Source: Bacillota bacterium (GTDB lineage Bacteria; Bacillota; Clostridia; Oscillospirales; Ruminococcaceae). Taken from it: 38,399 nucleotides of DNA. The notes under the pieces were generated by a model, which was not told the origin of the DNA, made no database searches, and saw nothing but the letters and a program-made list of their open reading frames with translations. The stretch is taken from NCBI GenBank assembly GCA_023396215.1, contig JAEWWW010000071.1, positions 1 through 38,399 on the forward strand, written 5' to 3'. Positions 22,504 to 30,503 of this stretch are shown here, piece after piece; the first letter of the stretch is position 1, and each line of letters starts with the position of its first letter. The position numbers and the translations under genes are program-made.

Positions 22504-23676
22504 ATGAAAAAGTTTATAGCTTTGGCTCTGGCTCTTGTACTGACCCTCAGTCTTGCAGCCTGCGGCGGCAGCCCTGCTCCCGCTCCTGCCCCTGGCGGTG
22601 AAACACCTTCCAGCGGCGAGCCTACCGGCAGCAACTACAAAATTGCCGTTATCACCGGCACCGTTTCTCAGGGTGAGGAAGAGTTCCGCGCCGCTGAAAA
22701 CATGAAGAAGGTTTTCCCCGAGGGGATGATTGTCACCGCTACATACCCTGACAACTTCTCCAAAGAGCAGGAGACCACCATCTCCACCACCCTGAACCTG
22801 ATCTCTGACCCCGACGTCAAAGCTCTGGTGTTCCTTCAGGCTGTTCCCGGCGCTTCTGCCGCTATCACCAAGGCAAAAGAGCTGAAACCCGACCTGCTGG
22901 TTATTGCCGGTGTTGCCGGTGAAGACCCCGGCCTCATCGCTCAGGCTGCCGACATCGTTCTGAACGCTGACGAGCTGGGCATGGGCACCACCATCATGGA
23001 GCAGGCCAAGGCTCTGGGCGCAAAGACCTTTGTTCATTACTCTTTCCCCAGACATATGTCCATCGCTCTGCTTTCCGGCAGACGCGACCTGCTCAAGCAG
23101 ACCGCTGAAAAGCTCGGCATCGAGTTTGTTGAAGCCACTGCTCCCGACCCCACCGGCGACGCTGGTGTTCCCGGTGCGCAGCAGTTCATCCTCGAAGATG
23201 TGCCCAAGATGATCGAGAAATACGGTCCCGACACCGCTTTCTTCTCCACCAACTGCTCTATGCAGGAGCCCCTCATTAAGAGCATTCTGGCTGGCAAGGC
23301 CATCTTCCCGCAGCAGTGCTGCCCCAGCCCCTATCACGGCTATCCCGGCGCTCTGGGCATCGAGATTCCCGACGATAAGGCTGGCGACGTTCCCTTCATT
23401 CTGGAGGAAACCACCAAGAAGATTACCGATGGCGGCAACGCCGGGCGTATGTCTACCTGGACCGTGCCCATCAACATGCTCTTTGTTGAAGCCGGCGTAA
23501 AATATGCCGACTCCTTCCTGAAGGGCGAAATCACCGAGAAAAACGACATGGCAGCTATGCAGAAAATCTGCGAAGACATCGCTGGCGGCCCCGTTGTTAT
23601 GGATAAGCTCGTCGAGAGCGGCGTTACCTACGAGAACTTCTACACCCTGCTGGGTAACTTCTACACCTTTGGCTAA
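22504..23676 (+). CDS. DUF3798-family lipoprotein, presumed ABC transporter binding protein
   Basis: A 390-residue lipoprotein: signal peptide ending in LAAC with Cys20, a Pro/Ala/Gly/Ser linker (about 24-43), then an alpha/beta region starting YKIAVITGTVSQGEEEFRAAE that is typical of DUF3798. The fold pattern is like periplasmic binding proteins of the type I class. It lies first in an operon with an RbsA-like ATPase and two permeases, so it should capture the substrate outside the cell. The substrate is unknown. Compared with its neighbours the gene uses many GCT, GTT and AAA codons, a sign of high expression. Two stem-loops after the stop may protect its mRNA. Confidence 0.85.
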   Translation: MKKFIALALALVLTLSLAACGGSPAPAPAPGGETPSSGEPTGSNYKIAVITGTVSQGEEEFRAAENMKKVFPEGMIVTATYPDNFSKEQETTISTTLNLISDPDVKALVFLQAVPGASAAITKAKELKPDLLVIAGVAGEDPGLIAQAADIVLNADELGMGTTIMEQAKALGAKTFVHYSFPRHMSIALLSGRRDLLKQTAEKLGIEFVEATAPDPTGDAGVPGAQQFILEDVPKMIEKYGPDTAFFSTNCSMQEPLIKSILAGKAIFPQQCCPSPYHGYPGALGIEIPDDKAGDVPFILEETTKKITDGGNAGRMSTWTVPINMLFVEAGVKYADSFLKGEITEKNDMAAMQKICEDIAGGPVVMDKLVESGVTYENFYTLLGNFYTFG

Positions 23677-23722
23677 ACACAAAACCACCCGGGCATTCTA
23701 AGAATTATTGCAGATAACCAGT

Positions 23723-23772
23723 GCGCCACAGGCAAAGACCCTGTACCTGTGGCGCGCTTGTGTCTGTTTTTT
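23723..23772 (+). terminator. Intercistronic stem-loop after the binding-protein gene
   Basis: GCGCCACAGG (23723-23732) and CCTGTGGCGC (23746-23755) pair perfectly; TTTTTT follows at 23767-23772, 11 bases further on. The distance makes it a leaky terminator or an mRNA-stabilising hairpin, giving more binding protein than ATPase and permease. Confidence 0.55.
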
Positions 23773-23776
23773 ACCA

Positions 23777-23870
23777 CAGGGACTATCTGAAAACTGCAAA
23801 ACACTGCCTGCTTTTCCCCTCTGGGGGGTGCCTAAAAGCGGCGGTTTTGACCTTTTCAGACAGGCCCTTA
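23777..23870. repeat. R1-like short inverted-repeat element, copy d (94 bp)
   Basis: The left end AGGGACTATCTGAAAACTG and the right end, read on the other strand (AAGGGCCTGTCTGAAAAGG), are inverted repeats over about 25 bases and resemble the R1 ends (TTAGGGGCTTTCTGAAAA). The interior differs from R1a/b. It lies within the operon, between the binding-protein and the ATPase gene, and can fold as one long hairpin in the mRNA. Confidence 0.6.
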
Positions 23871-23898
23871 AAATGAAAATGCTAGGCGGCGATATATT

Positions 23899-25497
23899 TT
23901 GATAGATAAAACCCCTATTCTTGTGATGAAGGATATTAAAAAAGAATATTATGGCAACAAGGTGCTCAAGGGCGTTTCCTTGGAGGTAAAGCCCGGAGAG
24001 ATACATGCCCTGTGCGGTGAAAACGGCGCCGGCAAGTCGACCTTGATGAATATTTTGTTCGGCATGTCGGTCATCCACAGTACAGGCGGCTTTGAGGGCG
24101 AAATTCTCATTGACGGGGAAAAGACCCATATCATGCATCCCTCCGACGCCATGAAGCTGGGCATCGGGATGGTGCATCAGGAGTTTATGCTTATTCCCGG
24201 GTTCAGCGTTGCAGAAAACATCAAGCTCAACCGCGAGCCTTTGAAAAAGGGCCTGCTGAGCACGGTTTTCGGCAAAAAGCTGCAAAAGCTGGATACCGAT
24301 AAAATTAAAAAAGACTCCAGAGCCGCGCTGGACAAGCTGGGTATGGACGTAAACGAAGACCTTCCGGTGGCTGGCCTGCCGGTGGGCTATATGCAGTTTA
24401 TCGAAATTGCGCGTGAGATTGACAAAGAAAACATCAAGCTTTTGGTGTTTGACGAGCCCACCGCTGTTTTGACCGAAAGCGAGGCCCAGAGCCTGCTGGC
24501 GGCGATGAAAAAGCTGGCTGCCGACGGCGTTGGCATCCTGTTCATCACTCACCGTCTGGACGAGGTCATCGACGCGGCCGATACCGTTACCGTCATGCGC
24601 GACGGTGCGTGGATTGCCACCATGGATAAAAAGGACGCCACCCTCGAGCGCATCGCCGAGGAGATGGTGGGCCGCAAGATTGACATGTCCCAGAAGGCGG
24701 CCAACGAGCATATCGACCACACCGAGGTGGCGCTCTCTATCCGCGGGCTTAAGGTAGAGATGCCCGGCGAGCAGGTGCGCGGCATCGACCTCGACGTCTA
24801 CAAGGGTGAAATCCTTGGGCTGGGCGGCCTTGCGGGGCAGGGCAAAATCGGCGTTGCCAACGGCCTCATGGGCATCTACCCCTCCTATGGCGAGGTGACG
24901 ATAAGCGGCAACAAGCTGCAGCTCAACAACCCCCGTGCCTCTACCAACGCAAAGCTCAGCTTTGTTTCAGAGGACAGGCGTGGGGTGGGCCTCGTACCCG
25001 ACAACTCGATTGAACTGAACATGGTAATTCCGGCGGTTGTGAACCAAAACCGCTTTTTGAAGCGCTTTGGGCCCTTCACCCAGAAAAACGGCGCCGAGAT
25101 TCGCAAAACGGCGGAGCGATACATCAAGGAGCTGGACATCCGCTGCACAGGCCCCACCCAGCCGGTGAGACGCCTTTCGGGCGGCAACCAGCAGAAGGTC
25201 TGTATCGCAAGGGCGCTGCTGCTCCAGCCGGATGTGCTGCTCATCTCAGAGCCCACCCGCGGCATCGACGTGGGCGCCAAGAGCCTCGTGCTGGACACCG
25301 TTGTAAAGCTCAACAAGGAATATGGCCTGACGGTCATTATGACCTCCTCCGAACTGGCGGAGCTGCGGCTCATCTGTGACCGCATCGCCATTATCACAGG
25401 CGGAAAAATTATCGATATTCTCGACCCGGGTGCTCCCGATTCTCAATTTGGACTGGCGATGGCAGGGCATGTGGGAAAAGGTGGTGCTGAGCAATGA
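23899..25497 (+). CDS. ABC transporter ATP-binding protein, two fused nucleotide-binding domains (RbsA/Bmp type)
   Basis: A 532-residue ATPase with two ABC domains. The first has Walker A GENGAGKST near residue 40, a VGYMQFIEIAREI signature region with an unusual sequence in place of LSGGQ, and LVFDEPTAVLT as Walker B. The second has a degenerate Walker A (GGLAGQGKIGVANGL) but a full signature LSGGNQQKV and ISEPTRGIDVG, as is common in ribose/nucleoside importers. The start is TTG 23899, with AGGCGG 9 bases upstream; it gives the family N terminus better than ATG 23926. The stop overlaps the first permease (ATGA at 25494-25497). Confidence 0.9.
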   Translation: MIDKTPILVMKDIKKEYYGNKVLKGVSLEVKPGEIHALCGENGAGKSTLMNILFGMSVIHSTGGFEGEILIDGEKTHIMHPSDAMKLGIGMVHQEFMLIPGFSVAENIKLNREPLKKGLLSTVFGKKLQKLDTDKIKKDSRAALDKLGMDVNEDLPVAGLPVGYMQFIEIAREIDKENIKLLVFDEPTAVLTESEAQSLLAAMKKLAADGVGILFITHRLDEVIDAADTVTVMRDGAWIATMDKKDATLERIAEEMVGRKIDMSQKAANEHIDHTEVALSIRGLKVEMPGEQVRGIDLDVYKGEILGLGGLAGQGKIGVANGLMGIYPSYGEVTISGNKLQLNNPRASTNAKLSFVSEDRRGVGLVPDNSIELNMVIPAVVNQNRFLKRFGPFTQKNGAEIRKTAERYIKELDIRCTGPTQPVRRLSGGNQQKVCIARALLLQPDVLLISEPTRGIDVGAKSLVLDTVVKLNKEYGLTVIMTSSELAELRLICDRIAIITGGKIIDILDPGAPDSQFGLAMAGHVGKGGAEQ

Positions 25498-26546
25498 ATC
25501 GTGTAAAATCAATCGTTAGACAGATGGGGCTGCCCCGTATCATTATCATCGCCTTTTTGCTGGTGCTGGTGGCGGGCGCTGTGATACAGCAGCAGAATAT
25601 GGGCACCCTTCTCAGCGACGTGCTTGTGCGTTACGGCATGAACATGGTGCTTGCGCTGGCTATGGTACCGGCAATTATGGCCGGTACAGGCATGAACTTC
25701 GGCCTACCCGTGGGGCTGCTCTGCGGCATTCTGGGCGGTCTGATCAGTATCGAGGCCGGCTTCAGCGGCTGGGCCGGTATCCTGATGGCTGTTGTGATTT
25801 CCATCCCCCTGGCCACGGTAGCGGGCTATGCCTACGGCAAGCTTGTGAACGCCGTTAAGGGCGACGAAATGATGGTGGGTACCTATGTGGGTTACGCCGT
25901 CGTTTCGCTGATGTGCATGGGCTGGCTCAAGCTGCCCTTCAGCGACCCTGCAATGGTGTGGCCCATCGGCGGCTCCCAGGGCGGCCTGCGCTCCACCATT
26001 ACCCTAACCGGAAACTATGACGCTATCTTTAACAAGCTGCTCGCCTTTACGGTGGGCCGCGTAGAGGTGCCCCCCGGGCTGCTGCTGGTGGGGCTGCTGC
26101 TCTGTTTCCTGATGTGGCTTTTCTCCCGCAGCAAGCTGGGCATGGGCATGCAGGCGGCCGGTGCAAACCCCCGCTTCGCCATTGCATCGGGCATCAATGT
26201 AAACCGCATGCGGCTGTGGGGTGTGATACTTTCCACCGCTATCGGCGCCATCGGCATCATTGTTTACGCCCAGAGCTTCGGTTTCTACCAGCTCTATAAC
26301 GCGCCTCTGAACATGGCGTTCCCGCCGGTTGCGGCGGTGCTGCTGGGCGGCGCAACCGCCAGAAGCTGCAAAATATCCCACGTAATCATCGGCACCTTCC
26401 TGTTTCAGGCGCTTCTCACCATCGCACTGCCCGTTGCGAACCAGCTGATGCCTGAGGGCGGTTTGTCCGAGGTCATCCGAATCATAGTTTCCAACGGCAT
26501 CATTCTGTATGCTCTTACTCAGACAGGAGGCGGCGGCGATGAATAA
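25494..26546 (+). CDS. ABC transporter permease 1 (RbsC/Bmp family)
   Basis: A 350-residue membrane protein of the branched-chain/ribose permease superfamily (BPD_transp_2) with about eight to ten hydrophobic segments. The conserved cytoplasmic stretch GMGMQAAGANPRFAIASGINVNRM (second half; positions about 218-241) contacts the ATPase. Start and stop codons overlap the flanking genes (4 bases with the ATPase, 8 with permease 2), so translation is coupled. The pairing of two different permeases points to a heterodimeric channel. Confidence 0.9.
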   Translation: MNRVKSIVRQMGLPRIIIIAFLLVLVAGAVIQQQNMGTLLSDVLVRYGMNMVLALAMVPAIMAGTGMNFGLPVGLLCGILGGLISIEAGFSGWAGILMAVVISIPLATVAGYAYGKLVNAVKGDEMMVGTYVGYAVVSLMCMGWLKLPFSDPAMVWPIGGSQGGLRSTITLTGNYDAIFNKLLAFTVGRVEVPPGLLLVGLLLCFLMWLFSRSKLGMGMQAAGANPRFAIASGINVNRMRLWGVILSTAIGAIGIIVYAQSFGFYQLYNAPLNMAFPPVAAVLLGGATARSCKISHVIIGTFLFQALLTIALPVANQLMPEGGLSEVIRIIVSNGIILYALTQTGGGGDE

Positions 26547-27798
26547 CAAGAGCTCCTTTATCGATAAGCTGAAAAGGTTTATCGTTTCTAACATTGTACC
26601 TATCGTCTTTATAATTGTCTGCTTGCTGGGGGTTATCTACTCGGGCGCTTCCCCCGCCGTTATCCTGATGGACGTTATCTCGCGCTTTGACCGCAACGCT
26701 TTTCTGGTCATCTCGCTCATTATCCCCATCCTCACCGGCTTGGGGCTTAACTTCGGCATCGTGCTGGGGGCCATGGCGGGCCAGATGGGGCTGTTCGTGG
26801 TGTCGATAGTCGGCATCAAGGGCGTCAACGGCATTTTGGTGGCGATGGTGATTGCCATCCCGCTGGCTGTTTTGCTGGGCTGGATGACCGGCCAGCTGCT
26901 CAACCGCACCAGAGGGCAGGAGATGATTACCAGCCTGATACTGGGCTTCTTTGCATCGGGCGTTTACCAGTTCATCTTCCTCTTCTTTTTGGGGGGCATC
27001 CTGCCCATCAATGCACCCGGCATCATGCTGCCGTCGGGCATCGGCGTGCGCAACACCATCGACCTTGCCAACATGAAGTATGCGCTGGATAACATCTGGA
27101 AGCTTAACCCCTTTGCCGCGATGATTGTGTTTGCATCGGCGTTTCTGCTGCTGGCCCTCTACCGGATTTTGGTCAAAAAAGACCGCTCGGCAAAGGCCAT
27201 TACCCGGGCAGGCGTCTGGGCGGCGGTGATTATCTTCGGTCTGGTTGGCGGGCAGATGAAGGCTCTGGCCCAATACAAGCTGCTGGCACAGATACCGATG
27301 ATTCCCTTTATCCTGATTGTGCTGCTCTGCCTGTTTGTGCAGGCGTTTATCAAGACCAAGCTGGGGCAGAATATGCGCGCCGTTGGTCAGGATTCCAAGG
27401 TGGCGGCGGTGGCCGGCATCGACGTGCCCAAGACCCGGATTATCGCGGTCTGCATCTCCACCGTTTTTGCGGCGGTCGGGCAGATTATCTTCCTGCAAAA
27501 CCTTGGCAACATGAACACCTACAGCGCCCATGAAAACGTGGGCATGTTCTCGGCTGCCGCGCTGCTCATCGGCGGTGCGTCGGTTTCTAAGGCTACGGTG
27601 GGTCAGGCGCTCATGGGCACCGTGCTCTTCCACCTGCTGTTTAACGTTTCCCCCATGGCGGGCAAAAATATCTTTGGCAGCGCCGAGCTGGGCGAATACT
27701 TCCGCGTATTCATCGCCTACGGCATCATCGCCATCACCCTCGCTCTCTATGCATGGAAAAAAGCCGTGCAGGCAAGGGAGAAAAGCAAGCTGATGTAA
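26539..27798 (+). CDS. ABC transporter permease 2 (RbsC/Bmp family)
   Basis: A 419-residue membrane protein of the same superfamily, partner of permease 1. The stretch GQNMRAVGQDSKVAAVAGID in the second half is its ATPase-contact loop. It is longer than permease 1 because of an additional N-terminal helix and an extended central loop (about 165-205). ATG 26539 follows AGGAGG (26525-26530) by 8 bases. Terminator 27849-27879 follows, so the operon ends here. Confidence 0.9.
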   Translation: MNNKSSFIDKLKRFIVSNIVPIVFIIVCLLGVIYSGASPAVILMDVISRFDRNAFLVISLIIPILTGLGLNFGIVLGAMAGQMGLFVVSIVGIKGVNGILVAMVIAIPLAVLLGWMTGQLLNRTRGQEMITSLILGFFASGVYQFIFLFFLGGILPINAPGIMLPSGIGVRNTIDLANMKYALDNIWKLNPFAAMIVFASAFLLLALYRILVKKDRSAKAITRAGVWAAVIIFGLVGGQMKALAQYKLLAQIPMIPFILIVLLCLFVQAFIKTKLGQNMRAVGQDSKVAAVAGIDVPKTRIIAVCISTVFAAVGQIIFLQNLGNMNTYSAHENVGMFSAAALLIGGASVSKATVGQALMGTVLFHLLFNVSPMAGKNIFGSAELGEYFRVFIAYGIIAITLALYAWKKAVQAREKSKLM

Positions 27799-27848
27799 GC
27801 CTGCTAAAGACCGATTTTCAGCCTGTTAAAAAGTAAGTTCACGACTAA

Positions 27849-27879
27849 AAATCCACCCGCTTTAGCGGGTGGATTTTTT
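27849..27879 (+). terminator. Terminator of the ABC transporter operon
   Basis: AAATCCACCCGC (27849-27860), loop TTTA, GCGGGTGGATTT (27865-27876) and a further TTT: a perfect 12-bp stem with a T run. It is similar to the terminator at 12852-12882. It is preceded by a fragment of R4 (27833). Confidence 0.88.
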
Positions 27880-28012
27880 GCTGCATACGAGTCGCCATCG
27901 GCTTTGCCCGCCCGCCTTTTTGAGGCGGCACACGCCCCCGAAAAACCCAAAGGCAGCAGGGCGCAGTGGGGGAGAGGGGCCGGATTGTCCCCTCCTGCCG
28001 TTGTGGCGCGGG

Positions 28013-28453
28013 TTAGCTGTTTTCCAGAGTCGAACGGCTTGCCGGAGAAACGCCCTCTTCCTGAGTCAGCATGCAGAGCAGCAGCTGGCAGTGCATGTTG
28101 GCGTTGGCGTTGGCGCAGAAGCAAGCCCGCTTGTAGGCGGGGTTCTGGGCGGCCAGATACTGGTCGGCATAGGCGCGGCAGTCGGCGCTTTCGCTAAGTG
28201 CCCGCTCCCGCAGAGCGTCCTCGTAGCTGCCGCTGAAGGATAACGGGGCGGCGGCAGCGTTGCAGTTGCGCCCTGTTATCGAACGGTATAGCTTCTTAAA
28301 GCTTTCCGCCTGCACTTGCTCGTTGTCCGCCATGTTCAGCAGCAGCTGGTAATCGCTGTCGTTGGGTGCGCTGCGGGCCAGCTCCCGGTAATAGGCGGCG
28401 TCGGTCAGCTCTGTGGTGATGTATTGTTGCAGCCTTTGAGCCATGTTGTCCAC
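28013..28453 (-). CDS. Ferritin-like four-helix protein lacking usual metal ligands
   Basis: A 146-residue soluble protein with two long helical stretches in rubrerythrin/ferritin-like order (ITTELTDAAYYRELAR, then NEQVQAESFKKLY; later ADCRAYADQYLAAQN and ANANANMHCQLLLCMLTQEE). The ExxH metal motifs expected at the ends of helices 2 and 4 are replaced (NEQVQ, NANMH), so diiron binding is doubtful. It is rich in Cys near the C terminus. GTG 28453 is chosen because AGGAGG stands 7 bases upstream; ATG 28444 is the alternative. A TATAAT box on the minus strand (28789-28784) may be its promoter, which would put repeat R2a into its leader. Confidence 0.75.
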   Translation of the reverse strand: MDNMAQRLQQYITTELTDAAYYRELARSAPNDSDYQLLLNMADNEQVQAESFKKLYRSITGRNCNAAAAPLSFSGSYEDALRERALSESADCRAYADQYLAAQNPAYKRACFCANANANMHCQLLLCMLTQEEGVSPASRSTLENS

Positions 28454-28509
28454 AATTAAGCCTCCTTTTTCAAGCTGTTTTATGCCGGTCTGCAACCCAA
28501 AACCCCGGT

Positions 28510-28645
28510 CAGGCTGTCGAAAAAGTCGTCGGGGCGTTTTGCTTACTTTGTTGGCTGCACTTGCAAATGTCGGTCACATATATCAAATATGCTCCCTCAT
28601 TTGCTGCGTTTGCCGCCTCGTCCCCGACGATTTTTCGCCGCCTGC
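28510..28645. repeat. R2 inverted-repeat element, copy a
   Basis: Ends GAAAAAGTCGTCGGGG and CCCCGACGATTTTTCGC are inverted repeats. The core, GTTGGCTGCACTTGCAAAT to ATGCTCCCTCATTTGCTGCG and GTTTGCCGCCTCGTC, is shared nearly base for base with copy b at 38071-38220. Read on the minus strand the core stays open and gives DEAANAANEGAY followed by YVTDICKC in both copies. I treat this as a dispersed element and not a gene because it has no RBS and the ends are inverted repeats. Confidence 0.8.
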
Positions 28646-28838
28646 CTGTTTTTTGGCACGCTGACCCCAGTGTTTCGTTTGTGGCGCAGGGCGTGGTGTA
28701 AGCGGTGTAGGCTTCCTCCTGATGCGGCGCAAGCTGCTGCCGCCGGAGAGGGGAGCATACCATGTTTTTAGTCGCAGAAAGGTATTATACTATATGACGG
28801 CCTTGGCGGCAGAGTGCATCACACCCTGCGGCAGGGCG

Positions 28839-28875
28839 CAAAAACGCCCGCGCAGGGCAGCCCTGCGCAGGCGTT
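28839..28875 (-). terminator. Terminator after the hemerythrin gene
   Basis: On the minus strand AACGCCTGCGCAGGG pairs with CCCTGCGCGGGCGTT (one mismatch) around a 3-base loop and is followed by TTTGCG, so the right arm ends in a run of five T. It lies 16 bases after the hemerythrin stop. Confidence 0.85.
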
Positions 28876-28890
28876 CATGGCAGATAAACC

Positions 28891-29295
28891 TTATTTCAGC
28901 TTGCGGGCATACTCGCCGATTTTCTTATCCTCGCGGGCAATGTGGTTGGTGAGCCATTTGATAACCATCTGGTTGGCCCCAATAATCACCACGATGTTGC
29001 CGCCCGACTGCTCAAACTCGCTTTTCAGCTTGGCGAGCTCGGCAATGAAAGCGGTGTGCAGCGCCTTCTGGTTGTCATACTCAGGATAGTTGATGCTCTT
29101 CATATATTTTTCTTCTTCGCTGAAGTGCAGCTTGGTTTACTCATCCAAAAAATCGAGCATCTGCGCGATATGCTCCCGGGCTTTGCCTTTTTTTCCGGCT
29201 TCAAACAGTTGCTCGGCCTTTTCAAACCAAACCTTGTGCTGCTCGTCAATCATGTTCACCCCGATAGCCAGGTCTTCTGTCCAGCCCAATGCCAT
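28891..29295 (-). pseudogene. Bacteriohemerythrin gene interrupted by one in-frame TAA
   Basis: Bacteriohemerythrins bind O2 at a diiron site. From ATG 29295 (RBS AAGGGTGG) one frame of 134 codons runs to the stop at 28891 with a single internal TAA in LDFLDE*TKLHFSEEEKYM. The part before it has the first ligand (MIDEQHKVW); the part after it has HFSEEE, LHTAF and NHIARED. In relatives the interrupted position is normally Tyr (D-Y-T/V-K-x-HF), one base from TAA. A second sign of decay is Gln in place of the His of the Y-P-x-Y-x-x-H-K motif (YPEYDNQK). An intact promoter and terminator remain. Either a recent pseudogene or a sequence error. Confidence 0.82.
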
Positions 29296-29373
29296 GATAA
29301 TACCACCCTTCTTGTTTCTGTCAGTACTCTGCCGCCCCATATCTGCTGGGTTACCAAAGCGACAGTTTCTACT

Positions 29374-29402
29374 ATTATATAACCTTTATCGACAATGCAC
29401 AA
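29374..29402 (-). promoter_or_regulatory. Promoter of the hemerythrin gene
   Basis: On the minus strand TTGTGC (29402-29397), 17 bases and a perfect TATAAT (29379-29374), about 80 bases upstream of the start codon. Confidence 0.7.
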
Positions 29403-29461
29403 TAGTATTGGTAAATTTCCTGCATAAATCTGTAAAAGCCGACATGAAGCGCCCGGCCTTG

Positions 29462-29490
29462 TTGTGATATCCGCACCTGTGTGGTATACT
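29462..29490 (+). promoter_or_regulatory. Promoter of the thyX-tmk operon
   Basis: TTGTGA (29462-29467), 17 bases and TATACT (29485-29490). Transcription from about 29497 gives a leader of about 220 bases before thyX. Confidence 0.7.
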
Positions 29491-29598
29491 ATCCTTAAGA
29501 GCTTCTGCGGCTCGTTTTTTAAATTGCCGCAGGCCAGAAACGGCTCAAAACGGCCTTTTGCCGCGAATCAGGCAGGCCGAAACGATAAAGTTACGACG

Positions 29599-29642
29599 CC
29601 CCGCAGCACAAGCGGGCGGCTTTGCTCTGTCCGCCGTTTTTT
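29599..29642 (+). promoter_or_regulatory. Attenuator-like hairpins in the thyX leader
   Basis: GGCGG (29615-29619) pairs with CCGCC (29631-29635) and is followed by GTTTTTT, a terminator-like unit. CCCGC (about 29600-29604) with GCGGG (29612-29616) forms an alternative stem that shares bases with it. The stems are short (5 bp), so this is a weak prediction. Confidence 0.35.
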
Positions 29643-29717
29643 ACCTATACCCCATCAGGCGCCGCCGGGCAGGCAATGCCGCCGCCCCGACAACCGACGC
29701 AAAAGGAGAAACGCCTT

Positions 29718-30503
29718 ATGCAAAAAGTAACGCTCATCAGCCATACACCCAACCCCGAAAAAAACATCGCCGCGGCGGCCAAGCTCTGCTACAGCCCCTC
29801 CGGCATCGACGACCTGCTGGATAATCTGGACGAAAACGCCACGGGCGGCTTTGTACAGATGCTGGCCGAAATCGGCCACGAAAGCCCCATCGAGCACATC
29901 AACTTCACCTTTGGCATCGAGGGTGTATCGCGGTCGCTGCTGGCCCAGATTACCCGCCACCGCATTGCTTCCTACAGCGTGCAGAGCCAGCGGTATGTCA
30001 CCCAGTTGGATTTTGAGTATGTAACCCCGCCAGAAATCGAGGCGCTGCCCGAGGCCAAGGCGGTGTTTACCCGGGCGATGGAGGCCGCCGCCGAGGCTTA
30101 CGGCAGGCTGACCGCTACTTTGCGCCAGCAGCATAAGCAGAGGCTGATAGAGCAGGGCGTGGCCGAAAAATCGGCCGAGCGTCAGGCCGAAAAGCTGGCC
30201 ATCGAGGACGCCCGCTTTGTGCTGCCCAACGCCTGCACCACCAAGATGATGGTCACCATGAACGCCCGCAGCCTGCTGAATTTCTTTCGGCACCGCTGCT
30301 GCAACCGCGCCCAGTGGGAGATTCGCCAGCTTGCTGAGCAGATGCTGACGCTGGTGCAGGAGGTTGCCCCCACCCTTTTTGCGGGGGTTGGGCCGCCCTG
30401 CCTGAAAAAGCCTTGCCCCGAGGGCAAGATGACCTGCGGTAAGCAGGCCGAGGTGCGCAGCCGCTATGCGGCGCGGCGAATGGGGGAGCGGCAGGATGGG
30501 TAA
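29718..30503 (+). CDS. thyX: FAD-dependent thymidylate synthase
   Basis: Makes dTMP from dUMP with methylene-THF, NADPH and FAD. The 261-residue protein has the ThyX motif RHRxxSxxxxSxR as RHRIASYSVQSQR (residues 80-92) and the late stretch NARSLLNFFRHRCCNRAQWE that binds dUMP and FAD. ATG 29718 follows AAAAGGAG by 9 bases; longer in-frame extensions have no RBS. The C-terminal part is Cys-rich (PPCLKKPCPEGKMTC), a common clostridial extension. It overlaps tmk by 8 bases, linking dTMP synthesis and its phosphorylation in one operon. Confidence 0.95.
   Translation: MQKVTLISHTPNPEKNIAAAAKLCYSPSGIDDLLDNLDENATGGFVQMLAEIGHESPIEHINFTFGIEGVSRSLLAQITRHRIASYSVQSQRYVTQLDFEYVTPPEIEALPEAKAVFTRAMEAAAEAYGRLTATLRQQHKQRLIEQGVAEKSAERQAEKLAIEDARFVLPNACTTKMMVTMNARSLLNFFRHRCCNRAQWEIRQLAEQMLTLVQEVAPTLFAGVGPPCLKKPCPEGKMTCGKQAEVRSRYAARRMGERQDG

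Noticed and set aside
21988..23688. A 566-codon open frame on the minus strand
   Set aside because: It crosses the flavodoxin, a gene-free region and the DUF3798 gene in antisense and has a repetitive Gly/Val composition without motifs.
28509..28763. An 84-codon minus-strand ORF as a gene
   Set aside because: Its second half is the R2 repeat, there is no RBS, and copy b at 38071 does not keep the N-terminal half.
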